64,000 nucleotides of DNA from Macrostomum hystrix (taxonomy: Eukaryota > Platyhelminthes > Macrostomidae), in assembly GCA_950097015.1 (NCBI GenBank), contig CATNEN010000038.1, forward strand, positions 21,471,001-21,535,000, in the 5' to 3' direction. The position numbers and the translations under genes were made by a program. The notes under the pieces are model-generated. The model was not told where the DNA came from. It worked only from the letters and a program-made list of their open reading frames with translations, and did not search any database. Below are positions 1 to 11,464 of the stretch, in pieces. How positions within the stretch are numbered: position 1 is the stretch's first letter; each line of letters opens with the position of its first letter.

Positions 1-120
1 AGTCGTTCTAAAAGGGCATAAAGTAACATGAATACGCCACTTACGCTTTATATTTATATTTATATTAGAATAAGAACTTTCAAGACGAGACAAGACAAGA
101 CAAGATTAGGCAAGAATAAA

Positions 121-510
121 GCTTCCCACATTCGGCTGCTTCCTTTCTGTGCTTCCGAGTTAAGAAGCATCAAATTGAGATGCTTCCCAGATTCGGCTGC
201 TTCCTTCTAGTGCTTCCGAATTAAGAAGCATCAAATTGAGATGCTTCCCATATTCGGCTGCTTCCTTCCAGTGCTTCCGAATTAAGAAGCATCAAATTGA
301 GATACTTCCCACATTCGGCTCCTTCCTTCCAGTGCTTCCAAGTTAAGAAGCATCGAATTGAGATGCTTCCCACATTCGGCTCCTTCCTTCCAGTGCTTCC
401 AAGTTAAGAAGCATCGAATTGAGATGCTTCCCACATTCGGCTCCTTCCTTCCAGTGCTTCCAAGTTAAGAAGCATCGAATTGAGATGCTTCCCCCATTCA
501 GCGGCTTTTT
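121..510. repeat. 61-bp tandem repeat, about six copies
   Basis: Units of about 61 bp repeat the phrases GATGCTTCCCACATTCGGCT and TCCAGTGCTTCC. Each unit contains a short inverted repeat (GAAGCATC, 7-nt loop, GATGCTTC), so a single strand could fold into a row of hairpins. It lies upstream of the first visible TBCB exon and is therefore probably intronic. Bases 1-120 and 511-672 show no gene. Confidence 0.85.
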
Positions 511-672
511 TTGTGGAAGCATCGGTGCTTCCGGGCAGAAGCAGCCGAAGAAGCAGCCCATTTTTTCAGCGGGAGAGGATCGATTCTAAATTGATAAAGT
601 TGTGCCACTGACTGGATGTCTGACTTATAAAATTCTAATTAAAAATGCATCCTTTTAACATCTCGCACGCAG

Positions 673-2063
673 AGCAAACTAGAGCTGATCACAGGATGCG
701 CTTGTGCCACTATGAACTTAGAACTTTACGATACGGAGAACAAGCTGGTTTGCCATCTGGACAACAATGACGCATTGTTGGGCTCCTATCCGATTGATGA
801 CGGTATGCGGATACACGCCAACGATCCAGCTTCTAAGGGAGCGTTCGATTTCGCTTCAATCGGCGCCGCCGAAGGCAAACCACTGTATAATATGAGCGAC
901 GAGGAGTACAAGAAAAAGAGCGACACATTTTTGCAGTTTAAACGAGTCAACAAGTTAGGCGAATTCGCCCAAGTTGATCCGGAGGAAAAACGCAAGAAGC
1001 AGGAGGCCGAAAATGAAGAGAAGACCCTAGCCGAAGCTATCACGGTTGGGAGCCGATGCGAGGTTCGTGAGTGTCATGAGTTTCGGATTCAGTGTCATGA
1101 GTTTCACATTCAGTGTCATGAGTTTCACATTCAGTGTCATGAGTTTCACATTCGGTGTCATGAGTTTCGGATTCAGTGTCATGAGTTTCACATTCAGTGT
1201 CATGAGTTTCACATTCAGTGTCATGAGTTTCACATTCCTTGTCATGAGTTTCACATTCATTTTCATGAGTTTCACAGTTAGTGTCATAATTTTCACATTC
1301 AGTGTCATGAGTTTCGGATTCGGTGTCGTGAGTTTCGGATTCAGTGTCATGAGCTTCGGATTCAGTGTCATGAGTTTCACATTCATTTTCATGAGTTTCA
1401 CAGTTTGTGTCATAAGTTTCACATTCAGTGTCATGAGTTTCGGATTCAGTGTCATGAGCTTCGGATTCAGTGTCATGAGTTTCACATTCATTTTCATGAG
1501 TTTCACAGTTAGTGTCATAAGTTTCACATTCAGTGTCATGAGTTTCACATTCATTTTCATGAGTTTCACAGTTAGTGTCATAATTTTCACATTCAGTGTC
1601 ATGAGTTTCGGATTCGGTGTCGTGAGTTTCGGATTCAGTGCCTTGAGTTTCACAGTTAGTGTCATAAGTTTCACATTCCGTGTCATGAGTTTCGGATTTT
1701 GTGTCGTGAGTTTCGGATTTAGTTTTATTTTAGTATCGGATTCAGTTTAATAAAATTCAGTCATTTTGGGATATTGTGACTAGCTACTAATCTGTTGATT
1801 GTTTGTCCTCTCACTCGACACAGGTGTCAGTAGCCGGCCAAGCTTCCCGACGCGGCGAAGTGGCATTTGTCGGCCAGACAGACTTCAAGCCGGGCTGGTG
1901 GGTGGGTGTCTGCCTAGACGAGCCACTGGGTCGGAACGACGGCAGCGTGGCCGGCAAACGCTATTTTCAGTGTCCGCAAAAATATGGCGGCTTCTTTAAA
2001 CCGAAAGATGTTGCCATCGGCGACTATCCCGAGCTGGGCATTGACGAATTGGACGAAATTTAA
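673..2063 (+). CDS. TBCB: Tubulin-folding cofactor B, 3' part (two exons)
   Basis: TBCB binds alpha-tubulin and, with TBCE, takes part in folding and dissociating tubulin dimers in the cytosol. Two exons are visible. Exon 673-1062 follows a CGCACGCAG acceptor and reads in frame through SKLELITG and the end of a ubiquitin-like domain ([11 protein letters not shown]). Exon 1824-2063 follows ACACAG and encodes the CAP-Gly domain ([23 protein letters not shown]) and ends in the family's DEI tail. The junction SRCE|VSVAGQ restores the family reading frame and requires the unusual donor GTTCGT at 1063. The first roughly 50 residues found in other TBCB proteins are missing and must lie in an exon upstream of the window, so the ATG at 712 is internal. 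An AATAAA at 2238 is a plausible poly(A) signal. Confidence 0.95.
1066..1735. repeat. 21-bp minisatellite filling the TBCB intron
   Basis: Units of GTGTCATGAGTTTCACATTC plus one base repeat about 31 times, with TTTCGG/TTTCAC and occasional TTTTCATGAG variants. The array starts within a few bases of the 5' splice site and ends about 90 bp before the acceptor. Because 21 is a multiple of three the array is open in several frames; the peptides are not expected to be real. Confidence 0.93.
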
Positions 2064-2237
2064 CTTGTATAAACTAACTATCTTTCGAGAATTTGTTTTC
2101 CGCATCATACTACTCACGATACTTGTAACAAGTAGTGTAATCGCATGTTGTTAGGTAAATTCTACCTTAAGAGATATTTATGGTTCAGATATATAATTTT
2201 TTTCTTAAAGTAGAACTTCAGAATTTGTTTGAAAGAA

Positions 2238-2243
2238 AATAAA
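2238..2243 (+). promoter_or_regulatory. Poly(A) signal of TBCB
   Basis: AATAAA lies 175 bp after the TBCB stop codon. It is a canonical hexamer at a normal distance. No transcript evidence is available. Confidence 0.5.
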
Positions 2244-2511
2244 TTCGAAACAGAATTTATTTGCTGTCTGCTTGCTCTTCAAATATCCCCTATTTCCTCT
2301 CTTACTTTTTATATACTTAATTGTGCTTTAAGTATATTTTTCTCTAATACTTTTTGTATTAAAAGATAATAACAAAATACACGATTTGCTTTCTAATTTG
2401 TTTGCAGTTTATTTCCTGAATTTATAGAGAAGATTATCCGAATAAAATATAAGCTCAAAGTTTTCCCCCGTTATCTTCTTAATCTGATAAATGATTAACT
2501 AAAAATTTCAG

Positions 2512-5500
2512 ATGACGTCAATAGAAAGCTTTGAAACGAGAATTTGTACCAGACTAACAGAACTCGTTGGGGCTTGTAGCGGCGACGGCGAAAGTGCTGG
2601 GCGAGACGGCGAGTCGACGGATGCTAACTTTTTCGATGGCTTAAGAATTGAAATAGCAGAGAAGTAAGTTAAATTTTATGCATTCACTCACCAGTATACC
2701 TAGACCCTTAGTCTAGCAGGATCTACAGAAGTTCCCAGTTCGATCCACTATAATCCTCATTTTGATTCACCAGAATCCCGAGTTTGATTCAACCGAATCC
2801 CCAGTTTGATCCATCAGAATTCCTCAGTTCGATCCATCAGAATCCCCGGTTTGATCCATCAGAATTCCCAGTTCGATCCATCAGAATCTCCAGTTTGATC
2901 CATCAGAATCCTCAGTTCGATCCATCAGAATCCACAATTCGATCCATCAGAATCCCCAGTTTGATCTATCAGAATCCCCAGTTTGATCCATCAGAATTCC
3001 CCAGTTTGATCCATCAGAATTCCTCAGTTCGATCCATCAGAATCCACGGTTTGATCCATCAGAATCCCCAGTTCGATCCATCAGAATTCCCAGTTCGATC
3101 CATCAGAATCCCCAGTTCGATCCATCAGAGTTCGATCCATCAGAATCCACAGTTCGATCATCAGAATCCCCAGTTTGATCCATCAGAATTCCCCAGTTTG
3201 ATCCATCAGAATCCCCAGTTTGATCCATCAGAATCCCCCAGTTTGACCTACCAGCAGCATCCTTGTATCTTCAGTTTAACATTTTGCTTATTCTTCCTTC
3301 TCTAAACAGACACGGCAGCATTGAGAACTACTTGGAATATGTCTTAGATCGATATATTCAATGCAACTATCTGGGTCCTGTGCCCTCCGAAGTCGCCTCA
3401 TCTACCGATAATAATAATGTCGAATCTGACGAAGATAAGACTTTTATATCCTACCTGGAGTCCGTGTGCTCAGAGCCAGTCTTCACTAAGGCCAGCAATT
3501 TGCGTTGCTTGGCAATTTGTCAATACGTTGTTGACAATCTTCTAGAAGAATTACGGCCAAGCTATTGCCTGTATGCGGCGCGTTTAATTTACCTGCTGCA
3601 GGATCTGCTTGAGGATAAAGCTCCTTCGTTGCATGGTCGATTAATGCGAATTGTTGAAAATGAGACAGCTATCAGAGGTTTGTTGACCTATACATTCCTG
3701 TCCCCAGATCCCATATTTGCCCATCAACTGTCCCCAGATCCCATATTTGCCCATCAACTGTCCCCAGATCCTATATTTGCCCATCAACTGTCCCCAGATC
3801 CCATATTTGCCCATCAACTGTCCCCAGATCCCATATTTGCCCATAAACTGTCCCCAGATCCCATATTTGCCCATAAACTGTCCCCAGATACCATATTTGC
3901 CCATCAACTGTCCCCAGATCCCATATTTGCCCATCAACTGTCACCAGATCCTATATTTGCCCATAAACTGTCCCCAGATCCCATATTTGCCCATAAACTG
4001 TCCCCAGATCCCATATTTGCCCATAAACTGTCCCCAGATACCATATTTGCCCATCAACTGTCCCCAGATCCCATATTTGCCCATCACCTGTCCCCAGATC
4101 CTATATTTGCCCATAAACTGTCCCCAGATCCCATATTTGCCCATCAACTGTCCCCAGATCCCATATTTGCCCATCAACTGTCCCCAGATCCCATATTTGC
4201 CCATAAACTGTCCCCAGATCCCATATTTGCCCATAAACTGTCCCCAGATACCATATTTGCCCATCAACTGTCCCCAGATCCCATATTTGCCCATCACCTG
4301 TCCCCAGATCCCATATTTGCCCATCACCTGTCCCCAGATCCTATATTTGCCCATAAACTGTCCCCAGATACCATATTTGCCCATCAACTGTCCCCAGATC
4401 CCATATTTGCCCATCACCTGTCCCCAGATCCTATATTTGCCCATAAACTGTCCCCAGATCCCATATTTGCCCATCAACTGTCCCCAGATCCTATATTTGC
4501 CCATCAACTGCCCCAGATCCCATATTTGCCCATAAACTGTCCCCAGATCCCATATTTGCCCTAAACTGTCCCCAGATCCCATATTTGCCCATCAACTGTC
4601 CCCAGATACCATATTTGCCCATCAACTGTCCCCAGATCCCATATTTGCCCATCAACTGTCCCCAGATCCCATATTTGCCCATCAACTGTCCCCAGATCCT
4701 ATATTTGCCCATAAACTGTCCCCAGATCCCATATTTGCCCATAAACTGTCCCCAGATCCCATATTTGCCCATAAACTGTCCCCAGATCCCATATTTGCCC
4801 ATCAGCTGTCCCCAGATACCATATTTGCCCATAAACTGTCCCCAGATACCATATTTGCTCATCAACTGTCCCCAGATCCCATATTTGCCCATCAACTGTC
4901 CCCAGATCCCATATTTGCCCATCAACTGTCCCCAGATCCCATATTTGCCCATCAACTGTCCCCAGATCCCATATTTGCCTATCACCTGTCCCCAGATCCC
5001 ATATTTGCCGATCACCTGTCCCCCAGATCCCATATTTGCCCATCAACTGTCCCCAGATCCAGTCCTATGTAGCCTGACGAAAGTCCACAATATCCATTTC
5101 GACAGACACCGAGACGGACCCCAGCGCAGCATCCGAACAAGCAGAAGAGCGCAAGATTGAGCATCAGCTGTTACTAGCTCAGCTCTGCCTGACCTATTTC
5201 GAATCCAAGCAGGCTAATAGACTGCTAGCTGATTGCCAGACTAGATTGGGCCTATCTGCTAGTCTATGCGGCGCGGCCGGTATTAGAACTCGTTTTCAAC
5301 AGCAGAGTCACGCTCAATTATATCTGTCTATTACTAGTACTAGTAGTAGTAGCAGTAGTAAGCGATCGTCTACTACTACTGACAATGAGCAGTCGCTGCT
5401 ACCAAAAGATGTCGCTCCAACAGACGACACTCTGCTCGCTAATGTGAAATTCACTGACTCTTCTGCAGTAGAAGCGGAAGCAGCAACTCGAGCTCTGAAC

Positions 5501-8500
5501 AATCTCACTGCCATCGAGCAGGCTTGTCTGCTACTAGCTGCAGATTGTCACAGGCGTTCGCGCGCCTCTGATGGCATTGTTGAAGAGGAACTGCTGGCCT
5601 ATGCTAATGCTCTTCTGTTGCGACCAATGTCCTGGTGCGTGGCAACCGCCGCCCTGCTTAGAAGGAGTCGAATTGAGCTCGGCCTTTTGGGTGAGTGACA
5701 TCTTTGAGTAGCTTGGTCTTGGCAGATCCTCAAATGGTCTTCAAATTGAGACGGCCATTGTTTCCGATCCTCAATTTGAAATGCCCATTGTTTCAGATCC
5801 TCAATTTGAAATGCCCATTGTTTCAGATCCTCAATTTGAAATGCCCATTGTTTAAGATCCTCAATTTGAAATGCCCATTGTTTAAGATCCTCAATTTGAA
5901 ATGCCCATTGTTTCAGATCCTCAATTTGAAATGCCCATTGTTTCAGATCCTCAATTTGAAATGCCCATTGTTTAAGATCCTCAATTTGAAATGCCCATTG
6001 TTTAAGATCCTCAATTTGAAATGCCCATTGTTTCAGATCCTCAATTTGAAATGCCCATTGTTTCAGATCCTCAATTTGAAATGCCCATTGTTTCAAGAGG
6101 ATTTGAGAAGCCCATTGTTACAAGAGGATTTGAGAAGCCCATTGTTTCAAGAGGATTCGAGAAGCCCATGGTTTCAGATCCCCAATTTGAAATTCCCTTA
6201 GTTTCCGATCCTCCATTTAAGTTGCTCAATGTTTCATATGCTGCCCGTTTCTGATCCTCAAATATGGGATGGCTATTGTTTCAGATCCTCAATCTAGAAC
6301 TGCTATCCCCATAAATATATCAAGAACCTGTTGTGTATACTAAGGAAAGAAATCCCTAAACTCGCGCTAGGAGGCGCTGGCGGCAGCGGCGGTGGCTCGA
6401 CTCGTCGCCTAGAGCGCGCCCTCCAACAGCTGGAAGAATTGTCCGCACAATTAACCAAGCCTCAGCCGACCTTTTCGCCGCATCGCCGTCGACTATTCTT
6501 CGCCTGCTCTCTACCGCCAGCCTGGCAACTGCAGGTGGGCACAGCTGACGCCCTGATGGCTGTCGGTGCGATTAGCTCCGCTTTAGATATCTACCTGCGT
6601 TGGGATCACTATTCTCAAATCATCGCCTGCTATCAACGCTTGGAGAAGCCGGCTTTGGCTGAGAACATTATTAGACAACGCTTAGCCGAGACTGAGACAC
6701 CGGAGCTCTACTGCGCTCTGGCTGAGGTTACTAGGTTTGTGAAGTTGTATTTCTGAAGTTTTTTGCTACTTTTCTAGATAAATTCTCACCTAAGATCATA
6801 CTCATAGCTCGTAGCTAGAGTCGTGAGAATCGTAACTTGAGTTGCAGGAATCGTAGCTAGTCGTGAGAATCGTAGCTAGTCCTGAGAATCGTAGCTAGAG
6901 TCTTGAGAATCGTAGCTAGTCGTGAGAATCGTAGCTAGTCCTGAGAATCGTAGCTAGAGTCGTGAGAATCGTAGCTAGAGTTGCAGGAATCGTAGCTAGC
7001 CGTGAGAATCATAGCTAGTCGCGAGAATCGTAGCTAGTCGTGAGAATCGTAGCTAATCGCGAGAATCGTAGCTAGTCGCGAGAATCGTAGCTTGTCGTGA
7101 GAATCGTAGCTAGTCGTGAGAATCGAAGCTAGTCGCGAGAATCGAAGCTAGTCGCGAGAATCGTAGCTTGTCGTGAGAATCGAAGCTAGTCGCGAGAATC
7201 GAAGCTAGTCGCGAGAATCGTAGCTTGTCGTGAGAATCGTAGCTAATCGCGAGAATCGTAGCTTGTCGTGAGAATCGTAGCTAGTCGCGAGAATCGAAGC
7301 TAGTCGCGAGAATCGTAGCTTGTCGTGAGAATCGAAGCTAGTCGTGAGAATCGTAGCTAATCGCGAGAATCGTAGCTAGTCGCGAGAATCGTAGCTTGTC
7401 GTGAGAATCGTAGCTAGTCGTGAGAATCGAAGCTAGTCGTGAGAATCGTAGCTAGTCGTGAGAATCGAAGCTAGTCGCGAGAATCGTAGCTTGTCGTGAG
7501 AATCGTAGCTTGTCGTGAGAATCGTAGCTAGTCGTGAGAATCGAAGCTAGTCGTGAGAATCGAAGCTAGTCGCGAGAATCGTAGCTTGTCGTGAGAATCG
7601 TAGCTAATCGCGAGAATCGTAGCTTGTCGTGAGAATCGTAGCTAGTCGTGAGAATCGAAGCTAGTCGCGAGAATCGTAGCTAGTCGTGAGAATCGAAGCT
7701 AGTCGTGAGAATCGTAGCTAATCGTGAGAATCGAAGCTAGTCGCGAGAATCGTAGCTAGATTTGCAGGAATCGTAGCTAGAGTTGCAGGAATCGTAGCTA
7801 GAGTCGCAGTCAGAATCGCAGCTAGAGTCCTAAGAATCGTAGACAGAACTGTAGTCAGAATTTAGATGGTGTTTCATTGCAGGGACTGGAATCATTTGCA
7901 CATGGCCTGGCGCCTTTCAAAGGGCCGTTGCGCCCGCGCCGCTCGTTCTCTCGGCTACATCGCAATGGTTAATGGTCAATACACTGAAGCTATGCATCAG
8001 TTTGAGCTGTCTCTGGGCGCCAATCATCTTCAGCCTAAGGCTTGGTTCACATACGGATGCTGCTGCTTGCAGGTTAGCATTTCACTGCGCATGTATGACT
8101 TTGCTGAGTAGAGATTTAAAAACAGGTAGGATAATATGAGATACAGGTAGGATAGTATTAGGTACAGGTAGGATAGTGTGAGAAACAGGTAGGATAGTGT
8201 GAGAAACAGGTAGGATAGTATGAGATACAGGTAGGATAGTATGAGATACAGGTAGGATAGTATGAGATACAGGTAGGATAATATGAGATACAGGTAGGAT
8301 AATATGAGATACAGGTAGGATAGTATGAGATACAGGTAGGATAGTATGAGAAACAGGTAGGATAGTATGAGAAACAGGTAGGATAGTATGAGATACAGGT
8401 AGGATAGTATGAGATACAGGTAGGATAATATGAGATACAGGTAGGATAGTGTGAGAAACAGGTAGGATAATTATAAGTGCCGTTTTTGGAGATAACATAA

Positions 8501-10613
8501 AAAACTGGTAGAAGATTTATCGAAGCAGAATTAAGAGGTTGATGAGGGAGGTACGTGGCAGAGCGGTTAACGATCTTGCCTCTCGCACCAAGGTCCCTGA
8601 GCTCGATTCCGCGGCGAGGCCACATTTCATTTGGGGCGCAGCCGCGGCGAGAAGGCTTGTCGTGCAATTTACGCCCTTTAGGGCCAACCTCCAAGGCACA
8701 GTGAGATTGTACACTGCCAGGCGACGAGAAAGCCAGGGCAGATGTACACACCTGTGAGAGCGTGTGTCTGTACGGCATCTGTGTGCGTGTGTGCTCAGGA
8801 GTCAGCGAAATGAGCAGAATTGCCTCCTCGCTGGCTGCGGGTCTAGTGTCATCAAATGATGTAACACTAGCTAGATGATGTGAAATTATGATAAAATAAT
8901 AATTATTATTGAGAAAAAACTGTTCTCATTTTCATAATGCGCTACTGTGAGTAGGCTGCTATGTATACTGCCTCAAGCGAAGCGAATATAACAGTATAAA
9001 TATTCCCCAATAAAAAATTGCCGCCCGTAGGCTGGCGAACCGGACAAGGCGGAGCAGGCTTTTCGCCGCTCGGCCCAGCTGGAGCCGGACAACTACGAGG
9101 CTTGGACTAATCTGGGCACGGCCATGGTTAAACGGGGCAACAAAATTGGCGCCTGCGCCGCTTTGAGAGAGGCGCTAAAATCTAATTGGGAACAATGGCG
9201 AGTCTGGGATAATTATCTGGCAGTTTGCGCTGACACTGGACAATTTGGCGAAGCTGTCAGAGCCTATCACAGGCTGGTTGAGCTGCGACCCAAATACTGG
9301 GATCCGCACTCCGCCTCTGTTCTTGTTCGAGCTGCCACGCAGGAGAAGGGCCTGGTGGAAGACCGCTCCGCCAGATTGCAACTTCAACGTCAGCTGCTGA
9401 CATTGTTTGCCAGGGTGGCCGCGCAGACTAGCGCCGACGCCGAGTTCTGGTGGCTCTACGCAAGGTTGCTGAGCATGGAAGATGAAGCTGTAGACGGAGA
9501 TAATGGTGAGTCATGTAAACTCAAACTGAAGGTTTCCCAGTCATGTAAACTCAAACAGAAGGTTTCCCAGTCATATAAACTCAAACAGAAGGTTTCCCAT
9601 TCATGTAAACTCAAACAGAAGGTTTCCCAGTCATGTAAACTCAAACAGAAGGTTTCCCAGTCATGTAAACTCAAACAGAAGGTTTCCCAGTCATGTAAAC
9701 TCAAACAGAAGGTTTCCCAGTCATGTAAACTCAAACAGAAGGTTTTCCAGTCATCTAAACTCAAACAGAAGGTTTCCCATTCATCTAAACTCAAACAGAA
9801 GGTTTCCCATTCATGTAAACTCAAACAGAAGGTTTCCCAGTCATGTAAACTCAAACAGAAGGTTTCCCAGTCATGTAAACTCAAACAGAAGGTTTCCCAG
9901 TCATGTAAACTCAAACAGAAGGTTTTCCAGTCATCTAAACTCAAACAGAAGGTTTCCCAGTCATCTAAACTCAAACAGAAGGTTTCCCAGTCATGTAAAC
10001 TCAAACTGAAGGTTTTTCAGTCATCTAAACTCAAACTGAAGGTTTCCCAGTCATGTAAACTCAAACAGAAGGTTTCCCAGTCATGTAAACTCAAACAGAA
10101 GGTTTCCCAGTCATGTAAACTCAAACAGAAGGTTTCCCAGTCATGTAAACTCAAACAGAAGGTTTCCCAGTCATGTAAACTCAAACAGAAGGTTTCCCAG
10201 TCATGTAAACTCAAACAGAAGGTTTTCCAGTGTTTTAAACTCAAACTGAACTCAAAAACTCAAACTCAAAAGACCCAGCCGATCATCGGGCCTCGCTGAC
10301 ACCGGAAGCAAAGACTCGCGTGCTTCAAACCCTACAGAAGTGTCATCGTTGCGATACTCAACAATCTGATTGGTTTCGCGAGTCCGCCCAGAGAAGAGAT
10401 CGAGTGTTGAGTCGCGCAGCGGACATTGCTCAGCGCTATGTGGACTATGCCGGTGACTGTCCGCAGAGTCTACTATCAGCCAGACTCATGTTGACTGGTC
10501 TATTGGCTCGCAAACTGGAAGATGGGCCGCCGTTTCCGCCGCCATCCAATGAGCTGATGCTAAGATTGAAGTCTCAATTGGAACTGATTAACGATCTGAT
10601 GAAAGCTAGTTAG
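2512..10613 (+). CDS. TTC27: Tetratricopeptide repeat protein 27 (seven exons)
   Basis: Exons 2512-2663, 3310-3677, 5106-5690, 6371-6734, 7883-8072, 9031-9505 and 10279-10613 join without a frame break into 822 residues, close to the 843 of human TTC27. Phases match at every junction. Family landmarks are HQLLLAQLCLTYF and GIRTRFQQ in exon 3, STRRLERALQQ in exon 4, WNHLHMAWRLSKGRCARAAR in exons 4-5 and AYHRLVELRPKYWD in exon 6. TPR helices run from about exon 4 to exon 6. TTC27 is a TPR scaffold related to yeast Emw1 and connected with HSP90/R2TP-type assembly; that role is family knowledge. The start ATG directly follows an acceptor-like TTTCAG, so a 5' UTR intron or trans-splicing is possible. 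Exon 7 uses the acceptor ACCCAG at 10278. All six introns carry tandem repeats. Confidence 0.95.
2755..3250. repeat. 22-bp minisatellite in TTC27 intron 1
   Basis: Degenerate units contain GATCCATCAGAATCCCCAGT. The array stops about 60 bp before the exon 2 acceptor, after which comes a pyrimidine-rich tract. Confidence 0.92.
3700..5060. repeat. 30-bp minisatellite in TTC27 intron 2
   Basis: About 45 units built from CCCCAGATCCCATATTTGCC plus ATCAACTGT or ATAAACTGT variants. It begins about 20 bp after the donor and ends about 45 bp before the acceptor. The unit is in frame with exon 2, so unspliced RNA would stay open for nearly 300 codons. Minisatellite variants (CATC/CATA/CACC) are interspersed, suggesting unequal exchange or gene conversion. 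Confidence 0.95.
5740..6250. repeat. 30-bp minisatellite in TTC27 intron 3
   Basis: Units of 30 bp contain CAGATCCTCAATTTGAAATG and CCCATTGTTT. Most copies contain TTTCAG, a 3'-splice-site-like hexamer; others have TTTAAG. The last units from about 6092 degenerate into a related variant (AGAGGATTTGAGAAG). Confidence 0.93.
6800..7860. repeat. 19-bp minisatellite in TTC27 intron 4
   Basis: About 50 units of GTAGCTAGTCGTGAGAATC, with GCGAG/GTGAG and GAAGCT/GTAGCT variants in patterned order. It fills nearly the whole 1148-bp intron. The first and last units are 22-23 bp (TAGAGTCGTGAG or TAGAGTTGCAG). Confidence 0.94.
8110..8475. repeat. 21-bp minisatellite in TTC27 intron 5
   Basis: About 17 units of ACAGGTAGGATAGTATGAGA plus one base. 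It fills the 5' part of the intron; a tRNA-derived SINE follows about 75 bp downstream. Confidence 0.93.
8545..8935 (+). mobile_element. tRNA-derived SINE in TTC27 intron 5
   Basis: The head is tRNA-like (Ser/Leu style) with an A box TGGCAGAGCGG at 8556-8566 and a B box AGCTCGATTCC at 8600-8610. A tRNA-unrelated body of about 250 bp follows and ends in an AT-rich tail with ATAATAATTATTATT near 8900. This is the classic SINE order. Family assignment and target-site duplications were not established. Confidence 0.75.
9506..10250. repeat. 30-bp minisatellite in TTC27 intron 6
   Basis: About 24 units of TCATGTAAACTCAAACAGAA plus GGTTTCCCAG. It starts at the donor itself (the GGTGAGTCATG of the splice site merges into the first unit), and is in frame with exon 6, so the exon reads openly through the whole array into 10299. 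Confidence 0.95.
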
Positions 10614-10890
10614 GTTAGGACATGACTCTTCTAGTAGTCAGTTTCGATCTTTGCGTCTATTTTATATTTAAAGCTTTTAATTGCTCTTGCCATCAGAGCT
10701 TTTGGCCAACCCGATACTTGTTATTCTACTTGTTATGTACTCGTATTTGTGCACATTTTTCTCGTGAGAATTATTAATTTAAACAATATCGCAAAATATA
10801 ATATATGCAATTTACGCAGCCCTTCAAGCTATATTTGATATTTTTGGACAGATAAAGCTCTGATTCGCACATTTATTTCTAGTGCAAATC
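10614..10890. other. TTC27-RPS17 intergenic region
   Basis: An AT-rich stretch that must hold the TTC27 3' UTR and the RPS17 promoter. I see no canonical AATAAA and no clear TATA box. Confidence 0.4.
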
Positions 10891-10892
10891 TA

Positions 10893-11390
10893 GTGCAACT
10901 TTCTCCCCTCTTATCTTCAGCCTCCCTCTACCCCTCTGCCCTCCTATCTTCAGCCTCCCTCTACCCCTCTGCCCTCCTATCTTCAGCCTCCCTCTACCCC
11001 TCTGCCCTCCTATCTTCAGCCTCCCTCTACCCCTCTGCCCTCCTATCTTCAGCCTCCCTCTACCCCCTCTGCACTCCTATCTTTAGCCTCTCTTTTCCCT
11101 CTCTCTCCTCCCTCTGCCCAATATACCCTCCCTATACCCTCTCTCCCCTCCCTCTGCCCAATATCCCCTCCCTCTACCCTCTCTCTCCTCCCTCTGCCCA
11201 ATATCCCCTCCCTCTACCCTCTCTCTCCTCCCTCTGCCCAATATACCCTCCCTCTACCCTCTCTCCCCTCCCTCTGCCCAATATCCCCTCCCTCTACCCT
11301 CTCTCCCCTCCCTCTGCCCAATATCCCCTTCCTTCACCCTCTCTCCCCTCCCTCTGCCCAATATCCTCTCCCTCTGCCCCCTTTTCTCTT
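10893..11390. repeat. Pyrimidine-rich tandem repeats upstream of RPS17
   Basis: Two consecutive arrays: about five units of TATCTTCAGCCTCCCTCTAC plus CCCTCTGCCCTCC, then units containing CCTCCCTCTGCCCAATATC. Both are almost pure C/T on the plus strand. They are followed by an acceptor-like TTCTTCACAG ending at 11439, so they probably lie in a 5' UTR intron of RPS17, or precede a trans-splice site. Confidence 0.85.
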
Positions 11391-11464
11391 TCAATATTCG
11401 GACTTACTTAATCCTAATTCGCAACACTATTCTTCACAGCGTCACTGTCAACATAGCCTAAACT

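Noticed and set aside
712-714. ATG at 712 as the TBCB start
   Set aside because: The frame continues upstream to an acceptor at 672 with family-like residues (SKLELITG), so the codon is internal.
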